Shown one piece after another: positions 8,771 through 16,900 of a stretch of DNA of 64,000 nucleotides. The stretch comes from Stieleria varia. Its GTDB lineage: Bacteria > Planctomycetota > Planctomycetia > Pirellulales > Pirellulaceae. The first letter of the stretch is position 1. Each line of letters begins with the position of its first letter. Made by a program: the position numbers and the translations under genes. The DNA is taken from assembly GCF_038443385.1 (NCBI RefSeq), contig NZ_CP151726.1:7626001-7690000 (forward strand). Reading direction: 5' to 3'. Under the pieces are notes generated by a model that saw nothing but the letters and a program-made list of their open reading frames with translations, searched no databases and was not told the DNA's origin.

Positions 8771-9646
8771 TCAACGCCTTTGACGCTGGCGACGTTCCAG
8801 CCAGGGTTGGGCAATCACCGCGACGACAATGATCGCAGTTCCGGCAAAAAAGCTTGCTCCCATCCGCTGATGATCCCTAAATAGCAACGAACCGAGCAGG
8901 ATGCCGTAGACGGGTTCCAGGTTGTTGGCAAAGTTGATCGTGAACACACTGAGCCGCTTGAGTAGCTCGACGTAAACCTGGTAAGCATAAATCGTGCACG
9001 CGAGGACCAGAATGGCAATCCATCCCCATTCCCAGAGCGTGGGAAACCAGCGATCGGACGCAAGCCCCCAGCCGAAATACTCCGAGAGTCCCAACGCAAG
9101 GGCGCAAAAGATCGCTGAACCTGCCATCTCGTACATCACGATGACCCGCTCGCCAGCATGTCCCGATAGACCGCCATTGAAAATCGAGAAGACACAAGCC
9201 AACAACGCGGAGAGCGACGCGACCACGATCCCCGCATGAAACTGCGTCTCGCCGCGATAGATCAGATAGACGCCGCCGACCACCACCAGACCGAGGATCA
9301 AGTTGACGCCTTGCCATCGCTGCTTGGCGATCATCATCGGTTCCAGCACCGCGGTCCAAAATGAAACCGTGGCCATTCCCACCATGCAAATGGATACCGT
9401 GGAGATCTTGACCGCCAGAAAAAACAGCACCCAGTGAGCACCCAACAGCATCCCGTTGCCGATCAATGCCATTGCCAACCGACGGTCGATGATCAAAAAC
9501 CTGCGTAGCATGACCGCAAGTATCAAAGCGGCAAGTGAACTGCGGATGAAAACGACTTGAGCAGCACTCAGATCGATCAGGTTTCCCAAGACCGCAGTGA
9601 AGCCCCAAAGCACAACTACCAAATGCAGTTTGAGGAAGTCGCGCAC
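8771..9646 (-). CDS. EamA/DMT-family transporter
   Basis: 291 residues, GTG start at 9646. About ten hydrophobic segments in two repeats of five form the EamA architecture. The first segment LHLVVVLWGFTAVLGNLI and the conserved ISTVSICMVGM and NNLEPVYGILLGSLLF stretches support this. Members export amino acids, nucleotide sugars or metabolites; the substrate cannot be read from the sequence. It ends with a basic tail (ERRQRQRR). The spacer to the phosphofructokinase start (8631-8770) holds nothing I recognise. Confidence 0.88.
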   Translation of the reverse strand: MRDFLKLHLVVVLWGFTAVLGNLIDLSAAQVVFIRSSLAALILAVMLRRFLIIDRRLAMALIGNGMLLGAHWVLFFLAVKISTVSICMVGMATVSFWTAVLEPMMIAKQRWQGVNLILGLVVVGGVYLIYRGETQFHAGIVVASLSALLACVFSIFNGGLSGHAGERVIVMYEMAGSAIFCALALGLSEYFGWGLASDRWFPTLWEWGWIAILVLACTIYAYQVYVELLKRLSVFTINFANNLEPVYGILLGSLLFRDHQRMGASFFAGTAIIVVAVIAQPWLERRQRQRR

Positions 9647-9734
9647 AGAAGCCGGGCCAAGAAAGGTGAACGGGGAAGGAGCAGAAACGCACTACGTTAC
9701 GCTCTCCGCCCAACTCACACCATGCCCTACGCAT

Positions 9735-9872
9735 CGTAGGTCATGCTCTGCATGACAGAATACGGCACGCCTGCCCAAACGCTTGGCGGTTTGGATCAAG
9801 CAAAACGCTCGAAGCCGTCCAAAGCGTTCGGGTTGTGCTGGACGGATTGCGTCATGCACAGCATGACCTACG
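9735..9872. repeat. MITE-like 138-bp element with 22-bp terminal inverted repeats
   Basis: The ends 9735-9756 (CGTAGGTCATGCTCTGCATG...) and 9851-9872 are near-perfect reverse complements (centre CTC versus CAC, i.e. one mismatched position). The interior contains weaker inverted stretches around AAACGCTTGG and CCAAAGCG. A single end occurs at 37466-37487. No coding potential. It lies between the EamA gene start and the 3' end of the SPFH gene. Confidence 0.75.
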
Positions 9873-9880
9873 CGTTACGA

Positions 9881-10792
9881 CTAGGCGTCGTTCCCCGCCC
9901 GACGGCGCACACCTGACTGCTTGTCCGATCCCACTTGCAACAACAGGTTGCTCGACTCCGGCAGGAGATCGACCGAGGCGTTGGAAGCGATCAACGCGTC
10001 GACTTCCATCACCGACAGCACGGTGTCCAAGATCTCTTTGTCGACGGCCGCAATCTCGTTCAACGCTTTGCCCACAATCTTTGGACGCGACGCGGATGCT
10101 TCGGCCATTTTCTGTGACACCTTGAACGCCGTTTCACTCTTGATCAAACCGACGCGGTTCTCACCGTCTTGTTTCATCGCGCTGGTGACCTGCACAAGAC
10201 GCTTGACCACTTTCTCGGTGATGTTGTCGACCATCAACCGATCAGTGAACGCGACCTTTCGAATGTAGACCGAACCGAGTGTGTAGCCCCATTTTTCCGA
10301 AAGCGGAGAAACCGTCTCCCGAACGGTTCGACTCAACGAGTGTCTATCCTCCAGCATCTTTTCCATCTCAAGATTGCTGAGCGTCGAAATCGTCGAACTG
10401 GTCACGTTTGCCTGCAGCGAACCATCTGGATTTGCGTTGGTGAACAAGTAGGAGACCGGTTCGGTGACACGCATTTCGTACCAGATGCCGACACCCATCG
10501 GCGTACCTTCCTCCGAATTGACCATCTGGCTACGTAGATAATGTTGTCGCAGCGAAGTGTCGACGACATACGATTTTCCAAAAAATGGCACCAGCATCGC
10601 CCTGCCTCCGAAGCGGAGAACCGGAATGTGCAGCCCTGGTTCGTCGATCGTGCCGATGACCTTTCCAAACAGCGTGAACACGTGCGATTTGCATTCACCG
10701 ACGCACACGTACAAGCCAAAGAATCTCGCGACCCCGAGAATCAAGGGGATCAACATCATCCCAAAAACAAAACCGCCGACAAACCATCCCAT
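9881..10792 (-). CDS. SPFH/band 7 domain membrane protein
   Basis: About 303 residues from the ATG at 10792 (a TTG four codons upstream is less likely). One N-terminal transmembrane helix (GGFVFGMMLIPLILGVARFF) is followed by a band-7 domain (GLHIPVLRFGGRAMLVPFFGKSY..., about residues 40-190) and a charged helical region with KIVGKALNEIAAVDKEILDT. SPFH proteins form large membrane-associated oligomers that organise membrane domains and regulate proteases. The gene follows another SPFH gene by 64 nt on the same strand, so the two probably form a hetero-oligomer like HflK/HflC. No ftsH is visible nearby. Confidence 0.85.
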   Translation of the reverse strand: MGWFVGGFVFGMMLIPLILGVARFFGLYVCVGECKSHVFTLFGKVIGTIDEPGLHIPVLRFGGRAMLVPFFGKSYVVDTSLRQHYLRSQMVNSEEGTPMGVGIWYEMRVTEPVSYLFTNANPDGSLQANVTSSTISTLSNLEMEKMLEDRHSLSRTVRETVSPLSEKWGYTLGSVYIRKVAFTDRLMVDNITEKVVKRLVQVTSAMKQDGENRVGLIKSETAFKVSQKMAEASASRPKIVGKALNEIAAVDKEILDTVLSVMEVDALIASNASVDLLPESSNLLLQVGSDKQSGVRRRAGNDA

Positions 10793-10856
10793 CGTATTAT
10801 CCAACTAAAAAAAGAGTTCGAATGTGTATCGTCCAAAGCCGTGGTCGATCGGTTGG

Positions 10857-11876
10857 CTATCCCGGTTCACCCTTGTCAGTCGTCTCAATCACTCGGTTGG
10901 CGATCGAATACAGAGGAATGCGTGCGTTGCGAAGGTAGGCACGCAAGCAAGACGAGCCGCCTTCCTTTTTGATCTCAGTCAGCGTTTGCGCAAGTTCACG
11001 AAGTGGTGCCACTTCGGCTTGTGCGTTGTTGGTCGCGATCTCAACGGCGCGGGCACTCATCGTGATCTGCTGCTCGCTATCGGCTCGAGCGGTACTCAGA
11101 TCGGCGGCGACTTGGTTGCGAGTGCTGTTGATCGCCGACAGCGCTCGGTCGACTTCGGCCGGCGGGTCAATTTCCGTGATCAAGGCAGCATCGAGTTCGA
11201 TGCCGTAACGTCCCGTGGTGGAACGGCACTGTTCCTCCATGTACTGATTTAGCAGCGGCAAGTTCTTTCTCAGGTCGTTGATCGAGACGCCTTCGGAGAG
11301 ATCCACCGCGCTGGTCGACATTTCAGGTTCGCCCTCCGGAGCGGTCGCCGCGAGAAGATTTTGGCCCTTGGGATCGACAAAATTCGCGACGCGTTCTCGT
11401 AGAACAGAGACGAAGTAGCCCATCACATGTTCCAGCGGGCTGGCGACGCCGAACAAATAGGGATAGAGGTTGCTCTCGCTGATACGGTAGCGAAGCTGAC
11501 CGTTGATCCCCGTGGTCAGGTTGTCCTTGGTGACGGCTTCGATCGTATCCTGAGACTTCGAGGGGTCCCATGACAAGTCGACCGCTTGCGTGGCCACACT
11601 GACCTTGTGGACGTCTTGCCAAGGCATTTTGAAGTACGGACCGCCGGGTCTCACGACTCTTACCTGCGGGTACTCGTACCGGTTCTGCTCTTCGCTGCTG
11701 AGACCGGATGCCCCCTCGTCGCCCGGTGGTGGTTCAACGGCACGCAACCGATCGGCTTTTCCAAAGCTGGTGACGACGGCTCGTTGATCGGGGCTGACCG
11801 TGTACAGTCCGCCGGCGATGCAGCGAAAGAAGCTGTAGACGATGATGCCTAGAATCAATCCGATGATGAATGACAT
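10857..11876 (-). CDS. SPFH/band 7 domain protein, HflK-like
   Basis: 339 residues, ATG at 11876 with AAGG upstream. An N-terminal membrane helix (FIIGLILGIIVYSFFRCIAGG) precedes YTVSPDQRAVVTSFGKADR, a typical SPFH start, then the band-7 domain (residues about 70-230) and a helical segment rich in Ala/Glu/Arg (AEVAPLRELAQTLTEIKKEGG). The domain includes an insertion around APEGEPEMSTSAVDLSEG. It is probably the first gene of a two-gene operon with the SPFH gene at 9881-10792. Function as a membrane scaffold is inferred from the family. Confidence 0.85.
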   Translation of the reverse strand: MSFIIGLILGIIVYSFFRCIAGGLYTVSPDQRAVVTSFGKADRLRAVEPPPGDEGASGLSSEEQNRYEYPQVRVVRPGGPYFKMPWQDVHKVSVATQAVDLSWDPSKSQDTIEAVTKDNLTTGINGQLRYRISESNLYPYLFGVASPLEHVMGYFVSVLRERVANFVDPKGQNLLAATAPEGEPEMSTSAVDLSEGVSINDLRKNLPLLNQYMEEQCRSTTGRYGIELDAALITEIDPPAEVDRALSAINSTRNQVAADLSTARADSEQQITMSARAVEIATNNAQAEVAPLRELAQTLTEIKKEGGSSCLRAYLRNARIPLYSIANRVIETTDKGEPG

Positions 11877-11993
11877 GTTGAAGCCTTGTTTGGCAAAAAA
11901 CGGAAAAAACTCAGACGGCCAAATTACACGATTGAGATTGCATAAACGAGTGAGATTGCGAAGTGAGCGAGTGAACAGTCGCCGGCGAAACTC

Positions 11994-12225
11994 GTAATGG
12001 GATTCGCCAGAATTCCCCTCCTCAAGACACAGGCCCGAATCGACAGCCGACAGGGCGCCGATGTGTTGTCACACCCGATCAGGAGAACGTGTGCGATCCC
12101 CAAAACGCACGAAACCGGCCGTTTGTGTGGTGCGTTATACCGCAACTCTCAATGAACATAGGTTGCAGTTTCCGTCTGGATCAAGGATTTAGTTCTGGGA
12201 AGGGAATTCTGGCGAATCCCATTAC
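11994..12225. repeat. Inverted pair of the 28-bp repeat
   Basis: Copies at 11994-12021 (plus) and about 12197-12225 (minus) face each other across about 175 bp in the divergent spacer between the HflK-like gene and the zinc-ribbon gene (11877-12441). The pair is the same repeat as at 2191-2218. The rest of this 565-bp spacer shows no gene; it must hold promoters for both flanking genes, but I cannot place them. Confidence 0.85.
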
Positions 12226-12441
12226 AACGGGTGAATCTGGGCATTCGGAACAGTCTTACGGTTCTTGCGGAAAATCGTACACTCAAGAACCCAATCATCG
12301 AGGAACTTTTTCGGCAACTTGCGGTCAAAGACACGATGGTATGATGACCAGCACGTCGGCCTTTCCAGGCCGACATCGACAACCAACGGTCGGGCAAGAA
12401 AACCTGACAGACATCACACAGGGGCGACTTTCTTGAGTGCA

Positions 12442-13902
12442 ATGAACATCAAATGCGGCACATGCTCCCAAGTCTTGTCGGTCAGTGCTGGGATGTCGGG
12501 CAAACAAGTCAAGTGCCCCAAATGCATGTCCGTGTTGGTCGTGCCCGCATTCGGGCAACCTGCGAGTCCACCCCAGGCGAGTCCATCCCCGGGAAGTCCA
12601 GCACCGGCGAGGACGCCTCAAAGCCCAAAACCGGCCACCCCAGCCGGTAATCTGATCGTCTCGTGTTCACAATGTGCGTCCAAGATGTCTGTGAAACCCT
12701 TGGATCGGCCCGCGATCGCCAAGTGCCCCAAGTGCCAGTCCAACGTGACGATTCCCGCTGCGAAACCGCAACCAGGGCCGAACGCACCTGTATTTGCACC
12801 TGTCCCTAGTCCACCGCCCGCGGGCTTCGATCCGTTCTCGTCACCGACGCCCGGTCTCGCACCCGCCACCGGTGCCATGGATTTTGACGCATTGAATCTG
12901 CCGACAGGAGCGATTCCGGGCGGAGCAACCAGCCCAGCCATGGGTGCCAATCCCTACGCCGGCGGTAATCCTTATGCAGGAACCGGCAAGGCGGCCAAAG
13001 GTTCCGGCGGAGGCTTCATGCGTTGGGTCGCCTCCCATCTTTGGGTCACCGCGATCACGGTCTTCAACGTGGCGATTTTGATCAGTTGTATTTTCTACCC
13101 GCTCATTCTCGTCGTTGCGGCGGTGAGTATTCCTGTCGGACTGGTCATCATTGGCTTGCTGTTCATTCCACGCCAACACTTGGTGCAAAAATTTTGGGAC
13201 AAAGTGGGCGCGCAAGCAGCAGGGGCTGGTGCGGGAACAATCGTCCTGGTGTGCATGGGAGTCGCTTTCAAGCTAATGAGCCGTCTCTCGCGCAATGATA
13301 AGCTGGACTTCTCCGGATTCACCAATCCGGCAAACGTGGGGGCGTTGATCGGTTCCTTGGTCGGGTTCGCGGTGATGTTCTCGTTGGCGTTGTGGCTGTG
13401 GAAGATTTTTGGCATCGCCCGACTATCTGCAGGCGGATACTTGGCATTCGGGTCGCTGTTATTTAGTTCCGTGCTGTACGGTGCAATCAAGAATGAAAAC
13501 CTGGGCGACCCCTTTGATCGAAGCCATCGCCCCGGCTTTCCGTCATCGGAATACTCCGGCGCTTTCGGCCCTGGACCAGAGATGGCACCGTCCAGAAATC
13601 GACCATCCGCCCGACCACCCGGTTTCCCAAGCGGCGCCGAGGCGTCCACGTTCAATGTTGCGTCTGATCAGGTCATCAGAATGACACTGTTGCATCGTGT
13701 TGATGCCGATATCGAATCTGTACGCGATCAGCTTATCAAACAGCTCGATGATGCTGATTACCAAATGGTGCGACGGGGAACGTCGACGAACCTGATCCTC
13801 AAGACGACGATGGATCCCAAAGCCCTCGCGGAGAAGATCGACTTTGGCAAAGTGCTCGCCGTCTCAGAGCGGCTCAGGACGATTCACGTCCGAGTGGATT
13901 GA
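12442..13902 (+). CDS. Zinc-ribbon membrane protein of unknown function
   Basis: About 486 residues from the ATG at 12442 (MNIKCGTCSQ). The long upstream extension of the frame has no protein-like features. Two zinc ribbons open the protein: CGTC...CPKC (residues 5-30) and CSQC...CPKC (about 75-100), the style of MJ0042/zinc-ribbon leaders. A Pro/Ala/Gly-rich linker follows, then at least five hydrophobic segments (residues about 195-360). The last 75 residues after another Pro-rich linker form a small alpha/beta domain (MTLLHRVDADIESVRDQLIK). Convergent with the DUF3686 ATPase gene, 6 nt apart. Probably a planctomycete membrane protein with a cytoplasmic zinc head; no function assigned. Confidence 0.75.
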   Translation: MNIKCGTCSQVLSVSAGMSGKQVKCPKCMSVLVVPAFGQPASPPQASPSPGSPAPARTPQSPKPATPAGNLIVSCSQCASKMSVKPLDRPAIAKCPKCQSNVTIPAAKPQPGPNAPVFAPVPSPPPAGFDPFSSPTPGLAPATGAMDFDALNLPTGAIPGGATSPAMGANPYAGGNPYAGTGKAAKGSGGGFMRWVASHLWVTAITVFNVAILISCIFYPLILVVAAVSIPVGLVIIGLLFIPRQHLVQKFWDKVGAQAAGAGAGTIVLVCMGVAFKLMSRLSRNDKLDFSGFTNPANVGALIGSLVGFAVMFSLALWLWKIFGIARLSAGGYLAFGSLLFSSVLYGAIKNENLGDPFDRSHRPGFPSSEYSGAFGPGPEMAPSRNRPSARPPGFPSGAEASTFNVASDQVIRMTLLHRVDADIESVRDQLIKQLDDADYQMVRRGTSTNLILKTTMDPKALAEKIDFGKVLAVSERLRTIHVRVD

Positions 13903-13908
13903 AATTCA

Positions 13909-16900
13909 TCATGGTTGTTCGCCGCTGGCGGAATCAAAGGTGTCTTCGATCTCGCGATAGTTCGCAGCCAACTCGTCGAGCTGAGCCTTCAGGCGACTCA
14001 AGTCGCGGCCGTTATCCAATGACTCGGACAAGATCGGACGCAACCATTCTTGCATGAGGTGAAACTGTCCCTTGATCAGGTCTGCCAAGACACGAGGGAC
14101 CTTGTGTTGCACGTATACTTTTTGGTCGGGCGGTGCCGCCGTTGCCTGATATTCGCTGATCCGTTTGAGCTGTTCGCCGGTCTGTTTGAGCGTCCCGGCG
14201 AGTTGGTCCGCCGACGCGGTCAGGCTTTGGCGGATCGAGTCGATCCGCGTGTCCATCCGCTCCTCGGCTCCATCGCTCTGTGCGGCGATCGCCCTGGAGA
14301 TGACTTGACGTATCGACTCCAATCCGTCTCGCATCGATGCCAGTTGCCGCATCAACTGCCCTGCTTGATCCTCGCTGTCCATACCTGACATGCGAACGCT
14401 CTCGACAAACGCGTACTTGATCGCGTCCCAGCGTTCTTTTTCCTCGGTTGTCAGGATGCCCATCAACTCCTTGAACTTCAGCACGTTGGCTTCGTTGTCC
14501 GTGGTCAACGTTTGGGCGTCTTGCTCGTAGCTGCCCACGATCAACGATTGCAGTTCGGCATCGTTCATCACTCCGGCAACCTTCTCCGCGATGCGGTTCA
14601 TGTTTCGGTAACTACCCTGCAACTTGAACGGCGGTTCGGTGCGATACGCGTCGGCCTGTGCGGCAGATCGGATGTACGCGCGATTGACCCGCAGGACGAC
14701 GTCGCGGACGCGAAGCAGTTTGCGCATGACTTCGTACATGTCGCGGACTTGGTCCATCGACAAATTGCTCTTCAGTTCGATGCCTTCGAGTGAATCGCGT
14801 TGAGCGGCCATGATGACCGCCCGAGCGTCTTCCGGTGCGGCGGAAGAAAGCGGTGCCAGAACGGGGTTGCTGGTCAAGCAGTTTTCGAGGTAACTGATTT
14901 CGAACGCGTCGGCCGAGTCACCGATGATTTCACCGAGGTTGTAAACGTCGGCTCGATTGGAAAGCATGTCCGGGATTTGGAATCGCTCGCCGCTTTCGGT
15001 GTAGGGATTGCCCGCCATGACGACGGCGACGCGACGACCACGCAAATCGTAGGTGCGTGTCTTGCCATTGGAGACGCCTTCGATCTTGCGCGTGGCGTCG
15101 CACAACGAGATGAACTTTTGCAGGAATTCAGGATTGGTGTGCTGGATGTCGTCTAGGTAAAGCATGACGTTGTCGCCCATTTCCAACGCCAAATTCAACC
15201 GCTCGACTTCCTCGCGAGCGGCGGCATTGGGTGCCTCGGCGGGATCGAGTGACGTGACTTGGTGCCCGATGGCGGGACCGTTGATCTTCATGAATACGAT
15301 GCCCAACCGATTGGCGACGTACTCCATCAACGTGGTCTTTCCGTAACCCGGCGGCGAAATGAGCAACAACAAGCCCATTCGGTCCGTCCGCTTGTTTTCG
15401 CCCGCGGCGCCCATTTGCTTGGCGAGGTTGTCGCCGATCAGCGGCAAATAGACTTCATCGAGCAATCGGTTGCGGACAAAACTGGTCAGCACGCGAGGTT
15501 TGAATTCCTCCAACCGCATATCGGCACGAGCCGCATCGACCAAACGTGACTTGGTTTGGTGCAACTGTTTGAAGCGTGGCACGACATCGTTGCGGTAGTG
15601 ACGCACACGACCAAGCAGCTCGTGATAGTGCAGTTGCATTTTGCCGCCGTGGATTCGCGAGTGACTGCCCGCCATCTCCTGAAGCGTGGTGGCGATGTTC
15701 ACTTTTGCCACATTGGAATTGCTGTCACCACCGGAGGCGATCAGCCAGCTCAATTCATCGATGTAGTAGATCGCCGGGTCGACTTCATCTGTTTTGGAAT
15801 GCGACTCCAAGAATGCATCGGCCCAGTTGCGACACAGCACGAACAACCTCACCGGATCGGCTTGATTGCTCTTGATCGCCGCGCCGAGCAACTTGTCCAA
15901 ATCTGCCTGCGGCACCGCTTCGATGAACTGATGGTACAGGCCATCAGCGCGTCCGCTGACGACGTTCTTTCGTCCAGGATGGATCAGTTGATCAAACAGG
16001 TAGCGCGAAACACGAGCAGCGGTGACGTTCGCTTGAAACAGCGGTTGCCAAATGGCACCGTCGGCGGTGGCAAGCTCCTCCAGCCGTTGGCGAAATTCGA
16101 CGGCCGGCTTGGCATTCGGATACGCCTTGGCCAATTTGGCAAAGCCTCCGATCCAGTCGGTCATTTCTTTACGAGTCTTGGCGTCCAGGATCTTGTGAAA
16201 CCACAACAACGCCGCTGTTCGCACACTGGGGGCATGACGCAACAATCCGATCGAATCATCGATCGTGACCAAGGCTTTTAAGATCGCAGCAGCATCAAAA
16301 TCGTGCACGCCCTTTGCGTAGCCTTCGTCAAATCGACCGCCGATCTTTGCCTGGACCCAAGCCGGATTGATCTTCGACGCGTCCAGCGTTTCTCCGGCCG
16401 CGTGTGCACTCTCGAAAAGGTCGACCGCCAGATACTCGCCACGATACACCTGCGCGTTCTCGCTGATCAGTTCCTGGTTCCAAAGGTCCCGGCTGGCAGC
16501 CAGTGCGTCATCGACCAACGGCTGGAAATACTGAGTTCCCGTCAAGTGCAAACACATCGCGTCGTTACGCAGCACCGTGGTCAGATCCAGTGGTTGCGTG
16601 TTGACGGCGAAACGTTGCTCGCCCAATCGGATGATGTCGCCACCGTCCTCGAACAGCTCCTGGCGGTCCTTGAGTTGACGGATTGAGTCTTCGCGGATCG
16701 TCTTGAGTCGGCTTTGCAAATCCTCCACACGCACCGCGTCGTCCAGGTCCTGCAGTTGCGTGACGATGTCACGAACTTTCTCGACCATCAAGTCGCCGGC
16801 AAAGTAAGCGGCAATGTCGTCGATCGTGTCCATTCCTCGAACGCGGTTGTCGATCCCTTTCAAGATGCGATCAGCCGCCGAGGAAAGCGACTCTGCGCGA

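Noticed and set aside
15556..16281. 241-codon plus-strand ORF inside the DUF3686 gene
   Set aside because: Antisense shadow of a gene with clear motifs on the minus strand.
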